DNA of 64,000 nucleotides from Thereva unica (lineage: Eukaryota; Arthropoda; Insecta; Diptera; Therevidae). The stretch lies in assembly GCA_949987705.1 (NCBI GenBank), contig CATLJY010000184.1, positions 1 to 64,000 on the forward strand, written 5' to 3'. The notes beneath the pieces were generated by a model. It searched no databases. It was not told the origin of the DNA and was given only the letters and a program-made list of their open reading frames with translations. Shown piece after piece: positions 11,731 through 22,728 of the stretch (within the stretch, counting starts at the first letter, position 1; each line of letters opens with the position of its first letter). The translations under genes and the position numbers were made by a program.

Positions 11731-11734
11731 TATA
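11647..11734. repeat. (TA)n microsatellite
   Basis: About 80 bp of nearly pure (AT)n, abutting a TTAGGGTGGCCC transposon terminus at 11735. Frames through it encode only Tyr-Ile repeats. Confidence 0.95.
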
Positions 11735-12286
11735 TTAGGGTGGCCCTTATTTTCAAAAAGTCGGAAATTTCCACATGCTAACCCCTGGAATGGTGCTCTA
11801 TACCGCAAAAAAAATCCTCTAAAAATTTCAGCTGAATTGGTTAAGTCTTACCCGTGCCGAAAACGGGGTAAAATTTGGTAGTTTATATGGAAATTTTTAT
11901 TAATCAACATTTTTGATTTGCTTCAATTTTTTTATGCAGTCCCTAAACAAAATAAGCGGACCCGTATTTTTTCTTTTTTAATTTTGGTCAGTATTTTAAA
12001 AAATAAGGGGGGGTTAAGTTTACGTCATTCGCCGATTATGCCCTTTTCCAAATCGTTATTGCTCCGGTTCTATTCATCCTATCGAGTTAAATGAAATATC
12101 ATTTTAAAGGTAATGAAGAGGTCTTTATTTATATATTTATAGTTGTGGAAAATTTTCAACTTAGTATTTGTTATTAACAATTAAAAATTTTAAAAACCGT
12201 CTACTATGAGTACGCGTTTTTTTTTTAAATTTAAAAAATTACTATCGTATTCCCCGGAGAATTTCCTATAAAAAACATATATTAAC
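11735..12286 (+). mobile_element. Terminal fragment related to transposon A (TTAGGGTGGCCCTTATTT end)
   Basis: Begins TTAGGGTGGCCCTTATTT directly after a (TA)n tract, the same first ~18 bases and the same setting as transposon A at 16180. The interior diverges after about 25 bp, so it is a different family member or a non-autonomous relative. No right end is present. It stops near 12286, where Gypsy integrase begins. Confidence 0.6.
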
Positions 12287-12289
12287 GTA

Positions 12290-12921
12290 CGGATTAATGA
12301 ACAAAATCAAATCAGACCTTGGAACAGAATATAAAAACCAAATTTTTACAGAAATTTGTAACATACTAAAAATTAAACAACTATTTGCCACCGCTGCACA
12401 TCCCGAGACAATTGGAGCTTTAGAAAGGAACCACAAATGCTTAAATGAATACCTCCGATGTTTCGTCAATGACAACAGAGACGACTGGGACACATGGGTA
12501 CCGTATTACTCATTTTGCTACAATACTACCCCAAACACAACACATGGGTATACACCTTTTGAATTGGTTTTTGGTAAAATTTCTACTATACCTTCAGAAC
12601 TAAAAGTGGAAAAGCCAGACCCCATCTATAACTATGACCTTTATAATAAGGAACTAAAGTACAGGCTTCAGAAAGCATTAAACAAGGCCAAACAGTATCT
12701 TGAAACCTCAAAGGCAAATAGAACTCAAGTCAGTAACCTCGACTGCAATCCGTTACCAATAAAAATAGGCGACAAAGTGCAAAACAGAAAAAAACTAGAT
12801 CCTTTATATAACGGTCCATATATATAATTAAATCAATTGAAACAGTAAATTGCATAATAGAAGACGAAAACGGTAAAATAATGAAAATTCATAAAAATAG
12901 ATTAAGGAAAGTAAATAACTG
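12290..12921 (+). pseudogene. Gypsy integrase C-terminal half
   Basis: Opens within the integrase core: SDLGTEY (second catalytic Asp, ~12304-12324) and ALERNHKCLNEYLR (catalytic Glu, ~12421-12460), then a C-terminal domain ending in the GPYI strand. A two-base insertion in a TATATA run near 12820 shifts the frame; the tail continues to about 12921 (MKIHKNRLRKVNN). Similar to errantivirus/17.6-type Pol. The upstream part is replaced by the TIR fragment. Confidence 0.75.
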
Positions 12922-13204
12922 AACTGAAATATTATAATTACCAAATGAAGAAAAAATAGAGCTCTATTAGGATAATATAACTCTTATACTCCCATACGTC
13001 TAGGAAATAAACATAAGGACAAATTTCTAACATAAGATTCGTTATATTATACATAGTATAAACATAAAATAATAACATAATAACTAATACCAACGGCAAT
13101 TTAACAAAAAAAAAAAACAAGAATATTTAATGTAAGAAAATAAAAATAAAATACAAAAAAATATAAACAGTATGTTCATATTTTTTCCTAAGGGGAAAAC
13201 TTTA
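12922..13204 (+). other. 3' untranslated region of the Gypsy element
   Basis: AT-rich sequence between the end of integrase and the LTR, with poly-A runs. A purine tract (AAGGGGAAAAC, about 13191-13201) marks the likely polypurine tract. No env is seen. Confidence 0.45.
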
Positions 13205-13686
13205 AATTACTTATTTTAAGTTTACCCGACGCAGCGCATTGTCTGTCCATACAAGGTCGAGGCCAAGGCGCCGCGCCGGTGCAAGGTTGCAAGGTGGCAT
13301 TCTTGTGTATGCACGATGCACAAGGGGTGCTAGGTTGCGACCTTTCTCGGGCGCATGTGCCAACGACTTGCGACAGATAATTTCGCTGATCAGGGAATAA
13401 TTTAGGAATTCATAAATATTTGCTGATTAGGTATTTATTAAGTACAATAGAATTTAATGTTAATAATCAATGATTACTTTACTATTATTGTATTGGTAGC
13501 CCGAGGGCTGTATAAATAAGCCAAGCAATTAAATAAAGAAACAGTTGAGATACAGCAGTCAAGCCGTTAAACTTTTATTTTCAAATAGTCTTGAGATATT
13601 GCTTTCGAGCATCCTCAAGTGGAGTTAAAGCCGATATCTGGCTGCTCCAACAATAATTGAATTAAAGGAACATCAAGGCTTCCACA
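13205..13686 (+). repeat. Gypsy LTR (second Gypsy element)
   Basis: Bounded by a polypurine-like tract on the left and a tRNA primer-binding site on the right. It contains a TATA box (TATAAATAAG, ~13511) and an AATAAA (~13533). Its last ~75 bp recur at 15168-15241. The left limit is approximate because the start dinucleotide is unclear. Since integrase precedes it and PBS plus gag follow it, the LTR joins two element bodies. Confidence 0.7.
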
Positions 13687-13698
13687 TGGCGACCGTGA
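13687..13698 (+). promoter_or_regulatory. Primer-binding site, tRNA-Arg type
   Basis: TGGCGACCGTGA directly follows the LTR and is complementary to the 3' end of insect tRNA-Arg (…TCACGGTCGCCA), as in several Gypsy clades. The match ends after 12 bases. The tRNA identity is from memory. Confidence 0.7.
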
Positions 13699-13911
13699 AC
13701 TAAGGAACTACAAGCAAGCAAGAAGAACTAATTGAAGGACGAACATCCGATGACGGACAAAGCATTTGGGGAGCTGGACAAAGCATTTGGGACAATATTC
13801 GCCCAAATCCAACAACTAAGGAAACACGAAGGCCAGGAACCCCGGCGTGAATACAAAAAATACATCAGAAGAAACTACAGGCAGCGGCCAGCAAAGTGGT
13901 CCACAAGCAAC

Positions 13912-14133
13912 ATGGGAAAAACAAATTCTAAAGCTAGCGATAACAATGGACAGGTAGATAACAACGTTATAGTAGAAGACACGGTTTCAGTTGAAAACGA
14001 AAAGGTCGTAATATTGTTATCAATATTGATTGCACTCAAGATTGTAGAACTGGTCTATGCCTTGTACAAAGACCATCGAAGAGGCCTAAGAAAGCGATAT
14101 CTTAGCACGCCTGCACAAATCAATGTTAACTAA
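13912..14133 (+). CDS. Small N-myristoylated single-TM protein encoded 5' of gag
   Basis: 73 codons from an ATG at 13912. The N-terminus MGKTNSK fits the N-myristoylation pattern (Gly2, Ser/Thr at position 6, Lys at 7). A hydrophobic segment (VVILLSILIALKIVELVYAL, residues ~32-51) precedes a very basic tail (KDHRRGLRKRYL). I expect a membrane-bound protein with a positively charged cytosolic tail. I recall similar small frames ahead of gag in other insect Gypsy elements, but no function. The stop overlaps the next ATG as TAATG, which suggests termination-reinitiation. The frame is open further upstream to 13732, but the 13912 start gives the myristoylation signal. It lies in a defective element. 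Confidence 0.55.
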   Translation: MGKTNSKASDNNGQVDNNVIVEDTVSVENEKVVILLSILIALKIVELVYALYKDHRRGLRKRYLSTPAQINVN

Positions 14134-14366
14134 TGGACGAAATAAAAGAAGAACTACAAACAATCCTAACAAATTTTAATAAAAGTAAAAATAGACCGTA
14201 TACATAAAAAACTTTACAAGAAAAAGAAGATCTAGTTAACAAACTCTTGGAGAAAGCCAAGGACTTTTGCAGGATAAAAAAGGATGCTGAAACAGCCTTA
14301 AATCTAAAGACATCATACTTACAAATAAAGGAAATAGCCAAAAACATATTTATACACATAAAATAA
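14133..14366 (+). pseudogene. Second small ORF ahead of gag, one internal stop
   Basis: Starts at the ATG overlapping the previous stop. It encodes a Lys/Glu-rich helical protein of ~77 codons interrupted by a TAA at 14205-14207, after which the frame stays open to 14366. No family recognised. The position suggests a Gag-leader protein of the same element. Confidence 0.4.
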
Positions 14367-14381
14367 CAAAGAGAGACAAAA

Positions 14382-14500
14382 ATGGCTTTCGACATAAAAA
14401 CAGCAACAACAGTTCTGCAACCTTACGATGGAAAGCAAGACGAGACTGATAGTCCATGGAAATGGTACTTTAACATTGCAAAAATGCAGGACAAGGTTTT
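14382..14500 (+). pseudogene. gag: Gag N-terminal fragment
   Basis: The ATG at 14382 opens MAFDIKTATTVLQPYDG, which resembles the start of Gypsy Gag proteins (a helical leader then a PYDG-type turn). The similarity stops near 14500, where unrelated sequence replaces it. The rest of gag and pol is missing. Confidence 0.5.
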
Positions 14501-15167
14501 ATTTGTGGGATGTGTAGGGGGGGTCAGTGTGAGCTTAAGTTTGAGTTTTCGGGATTCTAACCCCCCCCATTTGGCCGCCATCTTGGAAAACGTGTGCAAA
14601 TGGTTTTCCCACTATATCTCCGAAACGGTATATCTTACCGAAAATTTGCAAGCACACTTTTTGTTTAGAATTAAATAATCTACAATTTATTAGTTAGAAA
14701 TTTTGTGGTAAAATGAATAATTAAGAAGTTATAAGCCTTAGAACACAAAAATTAGTCACAATATTTTCTTTTAAAGGCTATAACTTTTTTTCCTTCAACT
14801 TTAACAAAAAAAATAATAACAAGTTTTTTGTAGAGGGTTTCATTAGGAATAAGTTTCATTCATTACTTTTTTAATTTCATTCACTACGAAGGGTTTTACA
14901 GCGCCCCGAAAGTATGAAAGTGACAGATTTTCGGAATATTTTATTACAATTTTACCTCCTAGAAATTAGCAATAACAGCTAGCAAGTAATAATAATGAAT
15001 GAATGACTATACTTTATAAGAAATGCCGATGTTTGAGTAATGTAATAAAATTGTTTCGCATTTTTTGCGGGTTTTTATTGCTGTTATGCCATGTTTTATA
15101 AGGTGCGATATGGTTTTAAAATGAAATTCTTTGAATAATAGCATGCGTTACTTCAATTTTTTAAAAT
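14501..15167. other. Unassigned sequence replacing the Gypsy interior
   Basis: Includes a C/G-run hairpin-like portion near 14515-14575 and the phrase TTTGGCCGCCATCTTGGAAAA, similar in style to other repeats here. No open frame worth reporting and no paired ends. It could be an insertion or filler DNA from an internal deletion. Confidence 0.4.

Positions 15168-16125
<958 letters not shown>

Positions 16126-16179
<54 letters not shown>
16126..16179. repeat. (TA)n microsatellite between palindrome and transposon A
   Basis: About 54 bp of pure (TA)n linking the palindrome to the TTAGGG end of transposon A. Confidence 0.95.
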
Positions 16180-16183
<4 letters not shown>

Positions 16184-16818
16184 GGTGGCCCTTATTTCGA
16201 CTTTTTTGACTTTACCCAAAAAGATCCCCCCAAAAATATGCGAATGGATGAAAAACGAGCCAGTGTGAAATTTGACGCCAATCGGGAGTGATTTAGAGGT
16301 CCCTCAAAATCGTCAAAGTTTCGAAAAATTTGATTTTTTTGCATTTTTTCTTTTTTAGCCACCCCTGAAAATTTTATTCCAACCCTGACCGACAAAATAT
16401 TATAGATATTTTAATTACTTTTCTAATAAGCCAAATTTAAAAAAAAACGGTTGACAAATAGAGAAGTTATGGCCATTTATGTTATAGAAAACCAAACATT
16501 TTAATTTCTATAAGAAATTTAATTTTAATTTAATTTTTTTAATTTAATTTTAATTTAATTTTCAATAAAAACCACTAACAATTTAGTCTAGTTTCGACTT
16601 CCATAAGGATAGAATCGCTAAAAGTGCCAGAAGTTAAAGTTTGATCAGTGGAATAATTTAGATTGCCAGTAGTTTAAATTGTTTGTTTTGTTTATAGTGT
16701 TTTCGTTAGAAACTTGTTCTGTTCATAAAAATTGATTATTTTTTTTAATAATACATAATTTAAAGATTCTTATGCAAAAATGAGTACAATAGCACATAAA
16801 AATTTACGTTTACACATA

Positions 16819-17290
16819 GACCCTGTTTAGATGTTGCGCTTTGTCGCGCGCTTTGAGGCGCCTCAAAGCGCACATTTGTTTAGACGATTCGCTTTGAGCC
16901 CAGTCGCTTCCTTTACAGCTGGAACAAATGGAATAAAAACAATTTGCATAATTTGCTATCTACGAAGTATTGGCGTGTTTTTATAAAGTGTGATAACAAT
17001 TTTTGCGATATCCAGAATATTTCCGTTTTTTAAAATAAGAAAAGTGATATGGTGTTTTTGTAAATTGCCAAAATAACGTTTCTTAAAAGTTTTCTCGCAC
17101 GTGTTTTCACTTAGAAGGCTGAAACGAAAGTGAAATGGAACACGAAGATGGAACAAAATGAAATTAAAACGCCAAAAAGCGCAAGTGAATCCCTTTCTGA
17201 TCAAGACTCACTTCCCACCGCCCCGAAACCTCCCCGCGCCCACAAATTTCGTGAGGCACTTGCGCTGAAGCGCACCGTCTAAACAGGGTC
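16819..17290. mobile_element. 472-bp non-autonomous TIR element inside transposon A
   Basis: Ends GACCCTGTTTAGA and TCTAAACAGGGTC, flanked by ATA on both sides (16816-16818, 17291-17293). The interior is rich in AGCGC motifs (GCGCTTTGAGGCGC near the left, TTGCGCTGAAGCGC near the right), extending the inverted repeat loosely. A 3-bp AT-rich duplication would suit a PIF/Harbinger-like MITE; that assignment is inference. Confidence 0.7.
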
Positions 17291-18659
17291 ATATATTTAG
17301 TTGGAAGTGCATATTCCCAAATTCTTGGTGCAAAGCTGCCTTCAAACAAACAAGTTCTGTCAGTGTTTTTTTATAACCATAATATTGTAAAATTAACTAT
17401 GTATTCGTGAACGTGCGCGTTTAGTTATTGAAGAAGCTACAATATTTTGGGCTAAAGCTAGAATTCCAACTAGATACAAACAACGCAGTGTTGAAAAATA
17501 AGAAAATTTGCATAAAGAGTGGCTTAACATTTGTAGAAATAAAAATAGAAGATCTGAAACTCAGTGTAACAGAGAAAAAGAGTTTGTCGAGCAATTGGAT
17601 GATCTTTTTGACATTGCACATGTCGATGCACTTACAATAATGAAATGTGAAGAAGATAAAAAAATTGTAATCGCACAACGTGAAAAAGGTCGCCAAGGAT
17701 GCTTAACAGGTGTTGACATGAAAGCCCTACAACAAGCAAAAAGAAAAGCGGAACTTTTAGACTCAGAAGAATCAAGAAGAAAACAAGTAGCGCAATCTAC
17801 GGAACTACCTACTGATAGTACTAAAGGTATTACGCTGTCATCAGAAAGTGGAAGTGATACTGAAATTTCTTCATCTCCATCTACAAGTGAAAATTTAGCT
17901 GGAACAAGCCAATCTCAAATAAAAGGAAAAAAACATTTCATTAATTCCAGAGTTATGTCCGCTTTGGATAAATGCAAAATAAGTGACCGTTTAGCTATGC
18001 ATGTTATTATTGCGGTTTCAGAAGCATTAGGTCATGATATTACTGAGTTAATAATTAATCGTTCAACGTTACAACGTCAAAGAGAAATAAATAGAAGAGA
18101 AAAAGCAACAGAAATTAAAAATGCATTTAAGGTATCTACAAATTTTTATTTATTTATGTTATTTGTATTTTATATAAAAAAAATTTCAGATAGATTATGG
18201 TACTTTGCATTGGGATGGAAAACTTTTACCGGAAATAACTGGAAACGTTAAGGTAGACAGACTACCTGTTATAATTAGTCACAATAACGGTGAACAGCTA
18301 TTAGGTGTTCCTAAATTAGATACTGGAAAAGGAATTGATATGTGTGATGCGATATATGAACTTTTAATCGAATGGAATGTTGACCAAAATATATTCGCAC
18401 TTTGCTGTGATACAACCTTTTCAAATACAGGACAAATCAACGGAGCAGCAACTCTTTTGGAACAAAAATTGGAAAGAGATTTACTTTATTTACCATGCCG
18501 CCACCACATCTTACTAATATTATAAACGTGAATGTTTGTATGTATGTTTGTTACTCTTTCACGCAAAAACTACTGAATGGATTTTAATGAAACTTTACAA
18601 TAATATAGCTCATATATCAGAATAACATATAGGCTATAATTTATAAAAAAATTCAACAT

Positions 18660-19140
18660 GGCCGCCGAAAACTCAAAATGGCCACGCAAATTGTGTTCCG
18701 ATTTCAATGAAAGTTGGTATATAGAGGTTTTTAAGGTCGCTAATAACGAATTTGTTGTCAAAACTTATAAATTCAAAATGGCCGTGCCAATATGGCCGAC
18801 GAATTTGCCAATTGTATTCCGATTCCAATGAAAATCGAAATCTGACGGATTTTAAGGTTGCAAATAACGAATTTATGATCAAAACTTATAAATTCAAAAT
18901 GGCGGACGAATTTTTCCAATTGTATTCCGATTCCAATGAAAGTGAATATCTAGGGGTTTCTAAGGTTGCAAATAACGAATTTATGATCAAAACTTATAAA
19001 TTCAAAATGGCCGCGCCAATATGGCCGACGAATTTTTCCAATTGTATTCCGATTGCAATGAAAATCGGTATCTGGGGGTTTTTCGGGCAAACAACGAATT
19101 TATGATCAAAGCTTATAAATTCAAAATTGCGGGTCCAATA
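18660..19140. repeat. Minisatellite inside the Helitron, ~107-126-bp units
   Basis: Four to five units, each with CTTATAAATTCAAAATGGC, a CCAATTGTATTCCGATTCC-type block and AATAACGAATTTATGATC. Copies of the first landmark lie near 18762, 18886, 18994 and 19110. The overlapping frames on both strands are periodicity artefacts. Confidence 0.8.
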
Positions 19141-19239
19141 TGACGCACGAATTTTCCCAAGCCACATTCTGAAATGTAGTAAATTTCTAAAATTCCCTCT
19201 AACCAGTATAGAAACAGTAAAAACGGTAGAAAGAGTTGA

Positions 19240-19385
19240 AGTTTGCAAATTTGTGCGCCCCTACATTGTCATCACGAGGTTAAACGATGTCATCTATCGC
19301 TTCCAAAAAGTTCGATCGGAAAAAACGGGACCTGGAGGAAGCTGTGTTCGGGACGAATACTGAGTAAGAAGGGAGCAGTGTAACG
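19240..19385 (+). pseudogene. Gypsy Pol C-terminal tail and LTR start captured in the Helitron
   Basis: The frame around 19240-19363 contains FVRPYIVITRLNDVIYRFQK, which resembles the GPY/F-type C-terminal module of Gypsy integrases. It ends in a purine-rich tract (AAGAAGGGAGCAG, ~19366-19378) followed by TGTAACGG (19379), an LTR-like start typical of CsRn1-type elements. This suggests a Gypsy 3' end carried inside the Helitron; the remaining LTR is not recognisable. Confidence 0.45.
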
Positions 19386-22300
19386 GCTAACCGAAAAGAG
19401 AAAGTTAAAATTCCAATTCACCGAGAAGTTACATGTTTAGATGCATCTACTTGAATACATAACGCTGTTCTAATTGAATTACCGATAAGATTGGGAAGAG
19501 GGAATTTTTTTCCAGATTTATTGTTTTTTTTCCTACCGCGTACAACGCACACATAATTTTTTTTTATTTAAAAGCCTTGCAACGCACACAGGTTTTTTGC
19601 TATAGGCTATCTTACTAATATTATAAACGCGAATGTTTGTATGGATCTTTGTTACTCTTTCACGCAAAAACTACTGAATAGATTTTAATGAAACTTTACA
19701 ATAATATAGCTCATACTTCAGAATAACATATAGGCTATCTCGAAACCTTCGGGTAGCTGTAGTGTACTGATATAGAAAAATCCGAAACTTTTGTATGGGA
19801 GGTACTCTTCAAATTTCTGCTAAAGAAGTCAGATCCATTTTGTTTTGGTTTTTTTCCGATAAAAATACGATTTCCAAAGTTTCAGATCGATCGGAGTTTA
19901 TTTACGGATAGTTGCCGTACAATTTTGTTGAAAAAATCAGATTTATCGCGAAGGACGCGGTTCTCTGAACTTGGATTGAAGTAACTTCGGCTGCATGTGC
20001 CTATAAAAAATATGTCGGCCAAAAAGACGACAAATTCAATAATCAGATGTTCGTCGCTTTTTCTTTTTGAGCTATGGTACCTGGAAATTTGCATAGATTT
20101 CAAGGTGCTTGATTTTTCAACATACAATAATTTGGCATGGGACATATTTTTTTTCATATTTCTTACGGAAAAATTACTCTTTATCATGCCGTTAAATGTT
20201 TGAAAAGTTCGCCCAATGTTGCCAAACGTTGCTTATTGAACGTATTAACTGTCTCCATTCATAGTGTGAAGTGTGACATCATCGGGAATTGCATCAACGC
20301 TACTTGATGGTGGATGTTTAGTGTATTGAGCACCCAAGTTCCTATTGAATTTGAACCAGAGAGAAACACCTACATGTAACATCAGTAAAAACTCCCGTAT
20401 TGCCACATCCGTGCAAAATTATTATTTTGGAGCGAACGCACCATGGCCTATAAGAAATAGGTCGAAGCGCATGACAGGGCTTTTCAAGATTTCCGAGGAA
20501 AACCTAATCCATGGTAGGCGCTCTGACACTACTTGCTCAACTTTGCCTGGTATACTTCGATCAAAGCTTGCAAATGAGCTGAACGGATGCATGCTTGAAA
20601 GCATCACATCTATGGAACAGTATTGAAAAAACCAACTTTTGGTCATTTCAAATAGCGAAATTTCAATCGATAGCATCGATATTATTCGGAATCAAAAATA
20701 CGAAAGTGGCTCCTACTGTACTTTAAAATTCTTATCACCTCAACTGCAAAATAAACGGAAGCTATAGCGCGTACCAAAAGAATTGGAAATATAAACACAG
20801 GCGGCGAACTGACAATTTCACCTCATTAAAATTTCGTGTATGGATAAAGTTCAAGCGGACGTGCATTGTAATTTCTTCTTCGAAATTCATTTACGGGCAA
20901 AAACACTCCCTCATAGCATCTGACCACGACAAAAGTGGCAGTGAGACCGCTGAATTGTGATTAGGGATATAAATGAGCAAGTGATTTGGGTTTTTAAACG
21001 AACGGAGTTACACTTTTCTTTACGAATGTACTTGCATCCCGGGATTTGAGACTCTCAGTGCCCATCGATTTTGAGATTCCCAATTGTTTTGGCGCACGCC
21101 ATACTATTGGCTTATTGGTGCAGCGAGGCGCACCGGGTTCCAGCTAGTACAATATGAAATCGTACTGAGAAGTGTATTTGAATCCAAATTCGGATCAGTT
21201 ACTTCCGGTTCTGATGTTCATTTATTCAAAAGATTTCAATCATATTGGCCAAATATAAATATGTAAAATGAATTTTAAACCAGCACTTCAAGACGAAAAG
21301 CTTTTTACGATTCTAATTGATGTAAAAGAAGAAGTTTCAAACTTTTGTAAACATCAATTGGAAAACAAAATAGCAAGAGACGATTACCTAGAGCTATTAG
21401 AGTTGACTTTAATTTGTTTAGGCACAAGTTCTAAAACAATATTTCGCTATCCAGGACCGATGCACCACGCCCGATGGATGTCTAAAGCATTGTACTCGTT
21501 GAAAATACATATATCTATTTCGAACAAAATTTAATTTAACCGAATCTGAAGAAAACAAATTAAGAGATATACGTGCTTTTATTATACGTTTTTATGTGAA
21601 GGCTTGGTTTAACTGTCTTGTGGCATCATCAGCGCCATACCAAGATTTGTGTCTTATACGAGAAATTTATAATTATAAATCTTGTGACAAACAAATATCT
21701 GAAGCTGTAATCAAGAAGTTTTCGAACCATTTGTGGTACCTATCAGACGAAGGTGTTGCACTAAGTTTGTTTGACGAAAACGTTTCGAATGAAATTAAAA
21801 GAGAAATAACAGATAAGATAAAGACTCTGAAAAGCCATAATGATGATGGAGATGATAAAGATTACGATGACGATGTTGATACAATAGAAAGTATGAAGCG
21901 TATACCACTTAAACCCCAGGAAATAGAAACATTTATAGAAAAAGGGCTTCCTGATTTTGTTACCGTAAACACACATAAATTTTTCAATCGCTTTGGAATT
22001 TCCACTAAATTTTTGAATGAAGACCCTTTTAATTGGAACGATAATGAAGAGTATAATAAAGGAGAGAATATAATTCATAATTTACATGTAGTAAATGATG
22101 CAGCAGAACGCGGAATGAAATTAGTTGAAGAATACAATAAAGTATTAACCAAAAATGAAGAAGAAAAGCAATATTTATTGCAAGTGGTTACTGACTATCG
22201 AAAAACTTCAAATCACATACTAAATCAGCGTTGAGTAGTACTAAAAACTAAGATTTATTTTGTACAATTTATACTTTTAAATATATTCTATTACTTTAAA

Positions 22301-22694
22301 ATAGAATTTTCAAAAAAAAAAAAAAATTAAATTAATTTAAAAATTAAATTAATATGAAATATTCTTATAGAAATTAAAATGTTTGGTTTTCTATAACATA
22401 AATGGCCATAACATCTCTATTTGTCAACCGTTTTTTTTAAATTTGGCTTATTAGAAAGGTAATTAAAATATCTATAATATTTTGTCGGTCAGGGTTGGAA
22501 TAAAATTTTCAGGGGTGGCTAAAAAAGAAAAAATCACAAAAAAATCAAATTTTTCGAAACTTTGACGATTTTGAGGGACCTCTAAATCACTCCCGATTGG
22601 CGTCAAATTTCACACTGGCTCGTTTTTCATCCATTCGCATATTTTTGGGGGGATCTTTTTGGGTAAAGTCAAAAAAGTCGAAATAAGGGCCACC

Positions 22695-22698
<4 letters not shown>

Positions 22699-22724
<26 letters not shown>
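22699..22724. repeat. (TA)n between transposons A and B
   Basis: Only 26 bp of (TA)n separate the CCACCCTAA end of A from the TTAGGGCGGG start of B. Confidence 0.95.

Positions 22725-22728
<4 letters not shown>

Larger units (their letters stand above)
18509..21147 (+). mobile_element. Helitron insertion(s) in transposase A, precise empty site
   Basis: Starts TCTTACTAATATTATAAACG and ends CACCGGGTTCCAGCTAG, matching the Helitron rule (5' TC, 3' CTRR, between host A and T). Removing it restores the host reading frame exactly, so the ends are supported. A second copy of the 5' sequence starts at 19613 (TCTTACTAATATTATAAACGCG, then the same ~110 bp), directly after a Helitron-like 3' stretch (TTGCAACGCACACAGG…GCTA, ~19575-19606). 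The insert is therefore probably two tandem or nested Helitrons. No Rep/helicase gene is present: non-autonomous. Confidence 0.85.
17424..22234 (+). pseudogene. Transposase A, two exons, broken by stop, frameshifts and Helitron
   Basis: Exon 1 starts near 17400 (IEEATIFWAKARIPTR, 17427-17474), with an in-frame TAA at 17499-17501 and LFDIAHVDAL at ~17607-17636. Its last codon ends at 18131. A 58-bp GT-AG intron follows (18132-18189). Exon 2 has LHWDGKLLPE (~18205-18234), ALCCDTTFSNTG (~18400-18435) and CRHH just before the Helitron (18508). Coding resumes in frame at 21148 (TSGSDVHLFKRFQ), with frameshifts near 21264 and 21530, an HHARWMSK block (~21460-21485) and an acidic tail ending at 22234. 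Similar proteins are multicopy in insects and cnidarians. The D-D-E-like motif order suggests an RNase H-fold transposase. I cannot assign a named superfamily. Confidence 0.75.
16180..22698 (+). mobile_element. DNA transposon A, TIR TTAGGGTGGCCC, in (TA)n, decayed
   Basis: The TIRs start TTAGGGTGGCCCTTATTT and match for roughly 330 bp or more (16180-16510 against about 22370-22698), including the phrase AATATGCGAATGGATGAAAAAC. (TA)n on both sides hides the TSD. Without a 2,639-bp Helitron and a 472-bp MITE, the element would be about 3.4 kb. It carries one transposase gene with an intron (see 17424-22234), inactivated by a stop, frameshifts and the Helitron. Confidence 0.85.
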
